Source: Pyrrhoderma lamaoense (lineage: Eukaryota > Basidiomycota > Agaricomycetes > Hymenochaetales > Hymenochaetaceae). Taken from it: 64,000 bases of DNA. Where the stretch lies: contig NBAZ01000001.1 in the NCBI GenBank assembly GCA_002794735.1, positions 3,410,001 through 3,474,000 on the forward strand, read 5' to 3'. Position numbers and translations under genes: made by a program. This document shows positions 12,777 through 24,777 of the stretch, in pieces (position 1 is the first letter of the stretch; every line of letters starts with the position of its first letter). A model generated the notes under the pieces. The model made no database searches and was not told the DNA's origin. It was given only the letters and a program-made list of their open reading frames with translations.

Positions 12777-13594
12777 ATGATGGACGATTGGGAGACTCTT
12801 GATCTCTCAAGCAATGATCCCTGTCGGACTGCCCTTATCCACAGAGACACCAAAATTATATGCTTCACAGCAAAGACAGAGGATAAGCAAACCGGGTCTA
12901 AACCATTGACGACGTTCGCGGATGAACAGGGTAATGTGATTGCGAGACTCGAATGGCATTTATACCTTAGTGATAAACTGAGTATACATGAAGAGAAGAT
13001 GGTGGGCGTTGGGAAGTGGTTAAAGTCGAGAAAGGGTGTGAAAGAGTAAGGGATCTATTCTAGTTTCCAAAGATTCTACTGAGAGAGACGGGTTTTATGA
13101 TAATTTGATAATTGTTGTTAACATCTTTGGATGGTAACAATATAGTGCGGTTGCGTTCACTTGCACGAGTGGTAATCAATATTATTGGAAATGCGAAAAC
13201 CAGAGTTCCACTCTTTGGGTAAGTGTTTCAAAAGCACACACAAGAAAATTATCATATGACACTGATACTTAATCACGCACATGCACATGTAAAACATTAA
13301 AAATCAAAACAACTGACATCCCACGAAATCCCATAGTTATATTCAGAATCCAATAATCAAAGCGCCCTCGGAGCCTTCCAACCACGAGGAAAGAAAGCTC
13401 TAATCTCAGACCCACCTCCTCTTTTCCCATCTCTCCATCTATCGCATCTCTTAAAAGCTGATAGGGACGAAATTATAGTAGCGTTACTCCTCATCGAGAA
13501 ATCTCGTCGTTTTGGGAAGAAATTGTTAGGTTCTCCGATTGGAGATTCGTTTTATTCTTCTGGGAGCGTGATTCCTCTTGTCGGGACATTCTAA
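12777..13594 (+). CDS. DUF6593-like small protein, tandem copy B
   Basis: Intact three-exon gene (12777-13045, 13146-13218, 13337-13594), about 200 residues. Visible motifs are MMDDWETLDLSS, SKPLTTF, LEWHLYLSDKLSI, a tryptophan-rich middle (NQYYWKCEN, STLW) and, near the C-terminus, DEIIVALLLIEKSRRFGKK. The order of these motifs and the closing hydrophobic DE..V..LLIEK..R segment resemble the DUF6593 family, which is expanded in basidiomycetes and has no known function. Family assignment is from memory of the motif pattern. There is no signal peptide or membrane segment, so a cytosolic protein is likely. It has its own TATA box. Confidence 0.75.
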
Positions 13595-13878
13595 ATGTAT
13601 TCTATTTTCGCTGTGGACTTATATCGTGTGAGGAGGAGGTAATGTTAGTGCCAAGTAGTATACGTTAATACCGTAAGACCTTTATGTTTTGTACGTACTA
13701 TGATTACGAAGTCAATAATCTTAATTATTCCAAACAAAAAAATGACCGTCTAGACTGAATGACTTGACACTCGAAGAAAGCATAGACAACGTGACTAACC
13801 AAATACAGCAGTCTATGTAACATGTGTAAACAAAAGAATAAAACAGTATACACATCTTCTTATTACATGTACATGTAA

Positions 13879-16662
13879 CTACAATTTAAGATCTCGCCTA
13901 TACTTCATAAATGCCTTCAAGTTATCTAAAACTTCTTCACCTCGTGCTTTAAGCTCACGTCCCCCTTCGCGTTTTCTATCGATGCTCCGTATGGCTCGGC
14001 GCACGCTATCAAGAGTACGTGCAGATAGGATTTGTAAATAGCCTCCCTGTCGGAAGTTGACGTCTGAAGGTAGTCGTTCGTCAGAGAAGATATCTATAAT
14101 TGCAGATGCTGCTTGAAGGATCGCTTCTGCTGGTTGCTTAGGAGGTGGTGTGGAAGCGATTTCGAGGAGGTATGAGGAAATGACCTTAAGGTGTTTTTTT
14201 TGAACATATGTTGATCTTTTAGCAAGAAGAATAACGGGTATATGGATATAGCTTACTCGGTTAGCGTCAACGGCGGTATAGTAGTGAGCTAGACATTCAA
14301 GAGCTCCGATACACTTGACTTTAGTCCGTGAATCTTCTGATGCATCACAAAGCTGCATGAGCAGTTTCACTTGCTCTTCATTAGGTTCCTGAAGCGAGAG
14401 AGTTAGTTATTATTCATTATATCATTCAATCTTATTAGCGATCAAATTTAAATCGAGAACTCACAATTGACCCTTTCCAAACTCCCCCAATACTCCACAT
14501 CACACCAACAGCTACCTCCCACATCTCCCGCCTTCGCTCTTGTCCACGACCACCTTCCAACCCAACAGCTCCAAGTGCAGTCCAAAGTGCATTCCACACA
14601 CGTCGACCTACTTCTCCTCCTCCCTGAGTTTTTACAGATTTAGCACCCTCAGGGGTATCAGAAGAGACTGCTAAAGCAAGAGTAACGTTATTCAAGCACT
14701 CAAGTGCACATACGTGTATAGCACTGAGAGCAGACGTCGTTGGTGGATGGGCACGAATAGACGTTGGAGCTACACCAGAGTCCGATGAGATAGGTGGAAA
14801 AGAGAGGGAAGTGGGTTGGATAAGTAAAAGAAGGGGATCAAGAATGGAAGGTAGGAGTGTAGGTGTCGATGTATCATTTTCGTTTGCTTTAGTTTGAGGG
14901 TTTGAGGCATCTGTGTCCATCTCAACGTCTCCTGCTCCTTCACCACTCGCTTCATCATTATCACCATCTTCATCCATATCAGCATCGCCTTCAGCATCAG
15001 CATCCTCATCATCATCATCAACGTCTTCTTCCTCATCTTCAACAACAGGATCAGGGTCAGGAAGCGTTGCACAAACACCCGTGAGGATCTCAAGAGCGAG
15101 CTGAACGTTTCTCAACGAAGCTTCAATCTTTTCCAATTCTCGAGTAGCCGACGACTTATGATCCGACCTGGGTGTATTCTTAAGTGAAGGCTTGTCTATT
15201 TTTGTTTCTTGTGCCTGCCAAGAGGTCAATTTAGACGAAATATAACTTGCCAGAAGAACAGGAAGGGTGGGGGGGGAGGACGATAGACATTATTATTTTT
15301 ACGTATTGATACACGTACCTCTATTTCTATGAGATCGAGTACCCGATTACTCGCTTCAGAAAGCTGTACACTAGATAATACCGGAAGTAAAAGAGGCAAC
15401 ACAACGTTTCTATCAACATCCACTTTTGAAGCTGCTGAGGGAGCGGGAATTGAGCCCAAGTTTCGGAGTACTCCAGCACTAAGAAGTCGTGTTGAGACTA
15501 GACGTTCCGGAGCGAGTTCTTGAGACTCTTTTTCTTTTTGAGAGTTTCTTTTTGAGGTGAGGTAGGGTTGTTGATTCGGTCGTGGTTCGAGCGGTAGCAA
15601 GTAGACATGCGATATAAGTGTTATTAGAGCGTACTTCTTCTATAGCCGGTGGGTTATCGTCGGTTAGGACGTATAAACACTGAGCTAGTTTCAAGAGAAC
15701 ATTAGAAAGAGGCCGGGGGGATATGATTCTCCCAAAATAGTTGATTATTACTTGCCAGCTGCAGCAACCGTCCGGGCAGGTAGGACTGTCCGGTGTTCAA
15801 GAAATCCCATTAAGAAAGGGACAAGGTGGATGTCATTTATCGCGTTCAGCGCCTTATTTGATGTCTCCCTATTTCTCTTAGCGATTCGTTCACTACCGGT
15901 TTAAGATCCCAGCAAACTTACGAGAGACACCATATTAATGTGATCACGTTTTCGGCCAACCCATAAACCAGCTCGCTTGCATTCGAATTTGCGGATGCTG
16001 GGGAGGTTACAAGTTGGGAGAGAGCGGAAGAAATCTGGAAGGTGTGGATCAACTTTTCTTTTCTATGGCACTTCCATGGTGGAGTCAGACAATTACTTTG
16101 GGTATGAAAGCTCGCAATGGAGCAAGGATATTCTTATTATACATTTCAGCGCATATATCAAATCCGCCGTCAATACAGAGGTTCCTGAGAAAGGGAAGCA
16201 GAAAATATTAGGCTAACTGCAAGACAGCAAGCAATATTACATACCTAAGAGCACCTGCAGCTTCTACAGTCACCTCTGGCACGCTATCCGAAAGACGGTC
16301 TATCAATGCACCGACAACATTTTTGCCTTGAAGAAGTCGCCGAGTTGAAGGGTCATTCTGTATTAGGTTGCTCACAGCCGAACATGCCCAACTCCGTTCT
16401 TGGGCGTCCACACTGGCGAGCTATATGCATTATCATATTGAAATAATGAAACATGTGATAGATATATAATAAGGTATATACTGAGATAACAAAAAAGGAT
16501 GTATATGCATGTATGCGAGCGTACCTTTTGAATTATGGGTAGTACATCAGCAGAACGTGAAGAAGTTGCTTCGGCCGCATCGAGGCCTTTTGGTAAATGT
16601 GAATCGGGGACACGAACAGGATTATGTCTTCTGGCGGCTCTTTTCTTCTGAGATTTACCCAT
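13879..16662 (-). CDS. SYO1: symportin SYO1, ARM/HEAT-repeat importer of ribosomal proteins uL18/uL5
   Basis: Syo1 escorts Rpl5 and Rpl11 into the nucleus for 5S RNP assembly. The N-terminus MGKSQKKRAARRHNPVRVPD followed by SHLPKGLDAAE is the Syo1 signature and basic import signal. ARM-type helices follow (SWACSAVSNLIQND, VTVEAAGALRNLCIDGG, VITLIWCLSETSNKAL, AQCLYVLTDDNPP, VQLALEILTGVCATLP), with the characteristic Asp/Glu acidic loop at about 14950-15060 and a C-terminal block ending FMKYRRDLKL. About eight introns are seen; one (15685-15755) is GC-AG. The frame slips by one base in an A-rich stretch around 15533-15600 (minus-strand reading), after LLATARTT and before QELAPERLVSTRLL; this is probably a sequence error. 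Start is fixed by the conserved N-terminus. Confidence 0.9.
15685..15755 (-). other. GC-AG intron in SYO1
   Basis: On the minus strand the exon ends ...GTTGCTGCAGCTG and the intron starts GCAAGT and ends CTAG. Only this junction restores the conserved VAAAAQCLYVLTDDN; the nearest GT donor gives the wrong phase. GCAAGT is the usual consensus of GC donors. Confidence 0.75.
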
Positions 16663-17953
16663 CACTAGTTTCTGCTCAACCGCTAAGTTGGATGTTGTAA
16701 ACTCAAACTTGCTTAGACAAACTCGGGCTGGTTGCCTGGACCAAATTCATTAAACGCAAAATTTAAGCTGCGTAATTGCTAGTACGTAAGCAGGTACACC
16801 CTTTTCACTTCTGGATCGCTGATTTGTGATGATCCCTGATGCAATCTACGACTCTCTGAAGTAAAAAAAGTAATTATTCTTGCCATTCATGCTCAAATTG
16901 ATCGATTTGCAATGTAAGTTTGTTTTTCTTTTCAAATGCTTATTATGTCTTCTATCGAAACTGAAAGAATCTTTCTGAAAGTGATAATGTTTTCTGGCGG
17001 ATGCAGATTTGTTGGTTTCTGCCAATGGATATGTAGAGCGTTCCGATGAAACGAAACACTGATCCGGACAAGTGGTGTGGGTATTAAGAGGAGGTATAAA
17101 GGGAAGTGGGAGAAATAGCCTGACAAGCACTACTGAAGGAGAGCGAAGAAATAAATAGTCGACCCACAGTGAGCCCTTTTGAGCGATGATTTGATTATTA
17201 TCAGCAGATGTACTACGCACCCTGAGCGTTAAGCTCGGACGGCTGCGACGCAATCGCATATGCGTAAGACACCCGGCTTGAAGACCTGCGTCACAGGAAA
17301 CTACATTAATATTTGTTTTACCTGAGATCTTTATCTTTTATATTTTACATCTTTAATTGGTTTGAGTAATCATTTTTCGCCCCTTTGTTGTTGGTGAACA
17401 CACATCCGATGCTTATTACTTGTTCTTGACTTGTCTCACACGTCCCGGCTTGCGGATGGACCGAGTGACACATCTCTGGTCATGCACTTTTAGACCGTGG
17501 GTGGATGATAAAAACGAGCTATAAACTCGCCCAGAAACGGCCGACGAATGGGTCTCACTTTTTTTTTCTGTCCCTCTCTCAGTCCGTTTATGCAACTCTC
17601 AGTCTCCAAGTGACTATTACATCGTCACGGGCAACGACAATTCCCACCACCCAAAGTCCACCGACCCGTACTGTTATAGATAGTCCAAATTAGCAACTAG
17701 GCTAATCAATATCTTGATCCCAGCGGCCAAAAACAGCAATTCGCGCATAGTGGTCCGACTTGAATTAACCAAAAATAAAGTCGTGCCAGTCCTCGTTGTG
17801 GCGGTCACTTTGCTTCCTTCACTCGAGTTCGGTCCAAATGAACTGAAGATTGGCCTGATTTTAATCAGCTGCCGGACATCCTTTTCGGATTTTAAAGACT
17901 TGCCCTGAACTCGTCCTCCGTTCATCCTTTTTCTCAGTTCTTCATCAATACCC
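16663..17953. other. intergenic region between divergent SYO1 and the 17.95-kb gene
   Basis: About 1.3 kb containing the two divergent promoters. Open frames here are short and of random composition. No convincing gene or repeat was seen. Confidence 0.5.
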
Positions 17954-19540
17954 ATGAATGTCGATTCTCATCTCATTCAGGGTATACGCCATATCACAGT
18001 CTGTGCTGTAGGCTTTTCTATGGCTCTCGTGGGCTTTGTTCTCGTATGTCGTTTCAATAACTTTTGAAGTAATCGATCCACGCATTAACATCGACCTACA
18101 GAGTGTTACTCATCCGGTTGTAACGACATTGATACCACAATTACAAGCTCAAGTACCTCCAGCCTATATCGAAGTCCAAGCACGTCGAAGAGCTATCAAC
18201 TCTCATGCTGATGCAGAGAAGCAAACAAATAATCGAAGAATAAAAGAAAACAACTCAGGGACGAATTCTACTGAGTCTACTTCTATTTCTAGCAAGGGAT
18301 CTACAGCCGAGCTTGTCACACCTAGTCCTCCAACTTCACTATCACCTGGAATAACTCTCACCTCCTTGCCCCATCCAGAAAGCCACCTCGATGAAGTGAA
18401 ACCGCGGACGTCACCCATTACTGTTCGACACACGTGTAATCAACAATGTCTACATGCGGATGCTGGTCCATCTACTCCTTCCACGCGCGAATCATCTCCC
18501 TTACATGATACGATTAAACTACCAAAGTTTGGAAAAGGGAAGAAATCCAAGAAAGCAGATTTGGAAATCAAGGTTGGACACCATGACGACCCCTTCCTAA
18601 GAACTGAAATACAACATGATCTTGCTCCAATTATTGAACAAGAGCCCACTCAAGCTAGAGAAGCCGCGAGCGTCGTCGACATTCAGGTATATTTGCCGCA
18701 CTAAGTCGCAAACCTCGGTCCAAGTCAGCTTCTAAACCAGTCTTGGGAAGATCATCCTCTGTACCTGTTCCCAGTTCACCTGTGCCTACACATGTGTCAT
18801 TACCACAAGATTCAGAAAGCTGTTCAAACAGTATCAGTTCTGAAGGGGCTCGAAACAACAGTAAAAAGAGTCTATTAAGCTGTGAGCTGATAATTCTTAT
18901 CTTCGTACTGCATATCTAACTATCATAATTGATAGTCACTCGTCTTAAAAAGAAAAGTTTTCAAAAAATGTATCACATGAGAGTGAAAGTGAAACAGTTG
19001 AATACTCAAGTGATCGTGACAAGAATATTAGTAGTGTCGTGGAGCATAAGGAAGGCGAGAGTGAGCCTGCACGAGGCCGCCGTTCTCTCTGTCTTACTCG
19101 TATGCATACGAGTTTAAGAGAAGGAAAGTCGAAGGAGCCACCACGACGTACTCAACCTTACGAAGCTCCATACTATTTTCCTACACCCTATTCACCTGAA
19201 GTCGAAGGCTACGTAGCTCGCACTCGTCAAGCTTATAGACGCAGTTCTTCTCCTCACTACTCAGCACCTCCCCACTTACGGCTATGAACCCTGTAGCCTC
19301 AACAGATGGTGCTCGTAAGTCAGTTGAATTGAGCCTGATGAGCCTCACTCTGCTCCGTCACACCGTGTTGAATTCGTTGTTCCTGATCGAAGGAACAATC
19401 ATGTAAAGTCAGCATCCATAGGCAGCGTTAGTGAGTTTGGTGTGAGAAAGTCACCTCTCCGAACGGATTCGTCATATTCTCGGAGTCCGAAACGCGCTTC
19501 GACGCTTCCATCTCCTACATCTCCAACCCACAAGAATTGA
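17954..19540 (+). CDS. single-anchor disordered protein, unknown function, frame interrupted
   Basis: Exon 1 (17954-18043) encodes 30 residues with one N-terminal hydrophobic helix (ITVCAVGFSMALVGFVL). It joins in phase to exon 2 at 18102 (SVTHPVVTTLIPQLQAQVPP) and then a Ser/Thr/Pro-rich region with a Lys-rich patch KFGKGKKSKK. Near 18690 the frame needs one extra base to continue into a coding-like Ser/Pro stretch (SRKPRSKSASKPV). An intron follows at about 18881-18933, then charged sequence (SHESESETVEY, EPARGRRSL, PYEAPYYFPTPYSPEVEGYV). A further frame change near 19270-19330 leads to RKSPLRTDSSYSRSPKR and a stop at 19538-19540. No homologue is recognised. The gene is either real with assembly deletions or degenerating. 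Confidence 0.5.
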
Positions 19541-20659
19541 AAGCCTACGTCTCCATAACGGCTAGTTTTCAAATCGCTTAACACATTTTCATATTCTGTA
19601 TGTGAATTTGCTTATGTGGAAACACCGAACCACGTCCGGTTTAATCGCATACGGCTCTATCGATGAGAAAGGATCAAATTAGTCAATATCCATTTATCTG
19701 GCATCTGATTTTTCTTGTCGGGACGTATCGTATACTCAACTTACATTTCAACTCCCGTCAATCCATTCCTACACACTAATTCTCATCTGTTTTAGCTATT
19801 CGATCAGTTGTCTCTTGTTATCTCTACCTCATTCGTCATCTTTGGGTTTTCATGTCATCATTAATATTCTTATTACATTTTCGTTTTCTTTCATCTTGTA
19901 CCATTTTTGCATTTTTTGCATGACAATTCCTTAATCTCTATAACTACTAGTGGTAATCATTCATAACAGTTTTTTCTGTATTCCTTTCACGCATTTTGTC
20001 AAGAGTATTCAAGTACCTCCTCCGTGACCGATCCTCCTATCATTCTAACAGACAAGCCCCTTTATATGCAACTGTAAAGCGTAATCGCATTACCGTATCC
20101 ACGTATGTAGTAGTCCCTAGATGCCTTTAATCAAGAAAGAGTTTGATATAAAGAATGACACAAATGTCATTTACAGTATCATAAAAGTGTGGAATTGGGA
20201 TTTTCTCTAACCTATTTCGTTGATGTTCCTTTTGTACACGTGTAAGCCCATCCTTTATTATAGGTAAATCATTAGATCCTGAAGGAACGAGAAATTTCCT
20301 TATTTTCTTTCTTTCGATAAAAAGAAGCCTTTGGCCATTGATGATCATTTTCTATTTTTCTAGACACATTACAAGTAAAAAAAAAAGGCAACAAAAGCAG
20401 AAAGAAAGTATATCACTTTCTTTTTGAACCCTAAGGCCTAGTTGAAAGGGATTTGCTTAAGTAAGAAAACCCAGGGCGCGCGTCATTCGGTTAATTTTAT
20501 TCTTGGGCCCACTCCCTCTCCCTCTTCACTGGATTCTTGTTGCTGTGTTAACTTCTCTCCCGACTCCTGCCCCTTCTCCCCTCTTCCACACCTAGCAGCC
20601 CTAATTGCTTCGTCCTATCGCTTCGTCCTTGATCCCTCGTCTACTCGTTCCTTACAAGT
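19541..20659. other. intergenic region upstream of SHO1
   Basis: Holds the 3' end of the previous gene and the SHO1 promoter. A C/T-rich tract (about 20505-20600) just before the start is typical of fungal promoters. No gene seen. Confidence 0.45.
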
Positions 20660-21990
20660 ATGCCTCCCGCGGGAATGAGGGCTATGATTTCACTCCAATA
20701 TTAACACATTATCTCTTCTTGTTTACTACTATTCTTGCTGTTGTAAGTAACCTCCTCTCTCTTCCCCTGAAATTTAGTTGTTTTATGATTAATAATTTCC
20801 AATTATTGATGGATTGATTATCGTATATTGTCGTCTTGAACACCGGTTTTTTCGTTTCTCTTTTGTAGGCAGGCTGGTTCACTGCTTTCATCGGTCAAGC
20901 GGTTACGAACGCAAATCGTAAGTACCCTTCATCATTGTTGATCTAACCCTTTGGTTTTGACTGCAACTTTGTTCAATAAAAATTAATGACAAAAATCGTT
21001 TAGACGGACATGGGCATGTTGGCGTATTATGGTTCGCAATTTTCTTACAATTGTTCCTGATACTCGGTGTTCTACACACTCTTGCGAGCGATCAAATCTC
21101 AATGCATCGTCTCCAAATATCCGTCTTTGGCTCAATAGCAATCGTCTTTGCAGTAGGAGGAGTCAATGAGGGCATCTTCTCTACGTTATCCTCCGAACAA
21201 GCTTTCGGCGCCGGGTGGCTTATTCTCGCGATAGTTGACATTCTTTGGGTGTTGTACTTCACGTCTGAAGAGGACTCCTTGCCTTGCATCTTTTCAACTC
21301 GTTGGGCACGGGTGGTCTCTCTCCTCCGAACAGACGCCGACGTGGTACACGCGGCGCGTCGTCGATGCATATGGCCGGCAACGGCTACACCGGCGGTTAT
21401 GCAGGTGGTGGGATCGGCCCGACGGACATGCCCTATGATACTAAACCAGGGAGTATGAACATGGCTCCTAGAAGTAATGGGAGCATTGGACCAACAGGTG
21501 GAGCGAGTATTAACGCTGCGACTAGGAGTCTTGCTCCAGCGGGTAGCATCACTGGGGTGCAGAGTACGGGTGTGAATGATACCATCGGCGCTAGTTCGCC
21601 TTTGATGGGTAGTGGAAATGCTGGTGTAGGTGCTGGAGGTGGATTGCCTAGCCCAGAGCAGCCTCCTGTTGAGCCAACCCCTGTTTCTGAATATAAGGCT
21701 AAAGCATTGTATGCTTGTACGTCTTCAAAACATTCATCTTCATTAAAAATAGTTTATTGACAACATATTTGTGATAGACTCCGCATCTCCTGATGATCCC
21801 AACGAAATCTCGTTTGGAAAGGGCGAAATTCTTGACATTATTGACAAGCAAGGGAAATGGTGGCAGGCAAGAAAATCAGACGGAACAGTGGGAAGTAAGT
21901 GTTGGCATCATTATGTCCAGTTGTTCCCTGAGAATCTGACTTGTCATCTTTTGCGCAGTTGCACCATCAAACTATCTTCAGATTGTTTGA
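20660..21990 (+). CDS. SHO1: SHO1 osmosensor, four-TM plus SH3 membrane adaptor
   Basis: Sho1 is the plasma-membrane osmosensor and adaptor of the HOG and filamentous-growth MAPK pathways. Four hydrophobic helices are visible: [13 protein letters not shown], then [46 protein letters not shown] and [18 protein letters not shown] Gly/Ser/Pro-rich linker follows, then a C-terminal SH3 domain ([46 protein letters not shown]). Exons include 20869-20917 and 21004 onward; the SH3 is split by introns near 21719 and 21895. The ATG at 20660 is one base out of frame with [10 protein letters not shown], and a second one-base gap occurs near 21280, between EEDSL and [15 protein letters not shown]. Both look like missing bases. 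Domain order and length match fungal Sho1. Confidence 0.92.
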
Positions 21991-22898
21991 GCCACACAAT
22001 TCACTTCTGCACTTTACTAACGGTCATTTACGCCTGATCACGCTTTCCATACCCCACTTTGTTTTCTGATTCGACTGACTTGTTCCTCCTAGAGGAGTCT
22101 TATATTTCATTATATATGTTGTCTCTCATTGGTCTATATTTTAATTAAGATATTCCCTTTCCTTCTTTCCTACTGTCACTGTATCATGTTGGCTTAGTTA
22201 CAGACTTTCTCTCACCTCTTCTCTCTCTTTACTATCTGTTAACTTTACACACGATCCTCTTTGGGTCCCTTTCACTTCATTGTTTCTATTCTTGATGTTG
22301 TGGGGGGTCCATTCTGGATGTGCTTGTTGTCTGTCTATTAGTTCATATAGTCGCGTCATTCTGCTGCTGATCTGCTTGTTTCTATGCAACAATCGCTAAC
22401 TTAAAAAGCAATATTCTTTGTATGAAGTCTTATTTAAAAAATAGCAACTTCCCCGCCCTTGCCGCGAATCAATGTCAGATTTGGTACATTGCCGAGTAAG
22501 AGAAGGTAACATGGAAGTTCTTTTGGATTGAGATGTGTTGCCGTTAAGGCCTTGAAGTCGGTGGAAACCTATAACGCCCTGTGTGGCACCACCCGTTCTT
22601 AGAGCCTCCCTTTTGAAGTCGGTGTGTGTGGGAATGACATACCCATCTAGAACTGAAACCTCGACCCCCGATTGTGTCATATTTGCCGACGAACCGCTTA
22701 ATTGATAATGATATCAACGAGTTGTTGTTAACGACTTCGACTTCCCTTTTACAACAAACGTACTATGTTACCCTCACCTCTCACTTGTATCTTTGGTCTT
22801 TAAACTCTGAACGATATCAACTTCTTTCTTTAAATATTTTCGTATAATCTAGCTCTCTTGTTTACTTACTTCGTAGACGGGAGGGTCTCTACCTACTC
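21991..22898. other. intergenic region between SHO1 and the BTB gene
   Basis: T-rich 3' region followed by the BTB gene promoter. A minus-strand frame of 94 codons (22396-22680) has no recognisable motif and no partner exon; it is judged spurious. Confidence 0.45.
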
Positions 22899-23990
22899 AT
22901 GGAGATGTCGGATGGTAATACTTCCGCTAGAGCGGCACCTGTTCAGAGAGATGAAACCTTCTATTTCGCTATGACGGTATTTGAGGTGAGTACTATAAAC
23001 TTAATTAGTACCTTGTAATATATAACTCATCCAATTCTCACCTTCTTCTCAAAATACAGGTAGAGGATTGTCTGTTTAAAGTTCCGAGGAAAGCATTTGA
23101 AGAGCAATCAGAAATATTTGCGTCTATGTTTTTGTTGCCTCCGGAACATAATGTACAAGTTGACGGAATAACGGATGAGAAACCACTTAAACTTGAGGAG
23201 TTCTCCAAAAGGACTTTAGAGCTTTCTTGAAAGTACTCTTTCCACCGTACGTTTCTCATCCTTTACATGCAACCACCCAGATTAAAGTTACAGAATATAC
23301 ACTAAAATACTTCATTCTTTTCCATCTTTCTTCAATATTTGGACCTAAAACAGGAGTTACGGTGAGCCACTGGAACTTTCGGAAGAAGAATGGCTCTCTG
23401 TCTTACACTTGGCGCACATGTGGGGTTTCATGAAAATTCGCCAGGCTTCTATAGAACAACTCCAGAACGGGATTGACCTCATAACACGAATTGAACTAGC
23501 TCATAGATATGATATACGAGAATGGTTATTCACATCTTATCTCGAGTTAGGGAAGCGTCCGGAACCTATCACGGTAGATGAAGCTTCTCGGTTAGGGTTT
23601 GAGTTCGCTGTTAAGATGGCACAAGTACGCGAACAGTTGTATAGGGATAAGATTGATCATCCGCAAGCGTATCGGAGGATGAATACGTTTATACCGCCTC
23701 ATAGAGGTGATAGTCCTCGTGGGAGTCAGGTTCAACGTCAGGCGACGAGTGGACGTATGCGTTCTTCGTATTCGGCTTCTATGGCTGCTGGGGCTTTTAG
23801 TCCGGACTTGGACGACGCGGACGACCAGATGCTCGAAAAAGCTATTGCCGAGATTTTTGGTATTCGAGGAGAGCCACATCCGGAGGTTAAGCAACAGAGA
23901 ACGCGGTTGTATTTCGAGACAGCAGACTTGGGACAAGATGAATTAATGGCGCCTATGTTTATTCCAAGTGCATCCAGTTCTTACATGTAA
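22899..23990 (+). CDS. BTB/POZ domain protein
   Basis: Basidiomycete BTB protein, probably a protein-interaction or Cullin-3 adaptor type; function unproven. Exon 1 is 22899-22985 (MEMSDGNTSARAAP...). Exon 2 from 23060 carries the BTB core (EDCLFKVPRKAFEEQSEIFASMF, read in two parts, then PLKLEEFSKR). At 23211-23213 one base is missing: reading on after one extra base gives the expected DFRAFLKVLFPP. Exon 3 starts at about 23356 (SYGEPLELSEEEWLSVLHLA) and continues with the alpha-helical BACK-like part (HMWGFMKIRQASIEQL, LAHRYDIREWL), ending in a Ser/Arg-rich tail and stop at 23988. Length about 285 residues. The alternative ATG at 22905 is equally possible. Confidence 0.82.
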
Positions 23991-24777
23991 TTCGTATGTT
24001 TGCCTGTTTGTTTGTTTGTTTTTCCTCTTTTTTTTCATCCTTCGTAGTTTTTTGTTTGTCTCTTGTTTTGGACTACTTATGCATGCATAGCTCGTTATGA
24101 TTTATGTTTCTACTTTATCCTGTGTATCATTATATAACGATGGGACTAGATATCCGTTATACTTTTTAGAAAACTATTTACATTGAGAAATATCCATGTG
24201 TTGTTAAACTCAAAACTTAAAGCAATTAAAAGCAAGTCAGTAACCACAAAATGTAGTAGAGTTCGTATCATTTTAAAGTTGGTTGTGTTGAATCAATGAA
24301 TGGAAGGAAAAAGGAGCCCGCTTTGTAATCAATTATGTCATATATTTAGTTTTGCAAGTGGAAACTTGCGGGGCTTCTTTCGAAACTCTTGACTATTGAG
24401 TGTACTTACTTTATCCCTTCCGAACAGACCAGGTAACTGGATAGCTTTAATTCAGTCTTATTCACTTGATTCAATACACTTTTCTCTTGGATTAATGAAG
24501 GAAGTAAATATAGCAAGCTGTTGTATATGGGCGCTAAACGGAACTTGTACTTTGGGTCCTATCAACAGATTTAACTCCGGCCAGAAAACGCCTTGAATCT
24601 CTTCTATGTATTCAAGGATCATCCATATTTCCTGCTAGTTTTATATCTGTGCTTAGTACTATACATGCTTTTTTCAGATATTTCCATATGCTTTATTGTC
24701 ACTATGATAGCGAACTCTATAACTCTTCCTACGTTCTCGATATTTCTTATACATCACTATATACTGTTATCCTTTCT
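23991..24777. other. convergent intergenic region
   Basis: 3' regions of the BTB gene (+) and GNAT copy 1 (-). Contains a (GTTT)4 tract at 24006-24021 and T-rich sequence. No gene seen. Confidence 0.5.

Noticed and set aside
14902..15104. His-rich and Ser-rich plus-strand frames in the SYO1 region
   Set aside because: They are the antisense of the GAT/GAA-rich acidic loop of SYO1.
22396..22680. 94-codon minus-strand frame between SHO1 and the BTB gene
   Set aside because: No recognisable motif and no adjoining exons; likely chance.
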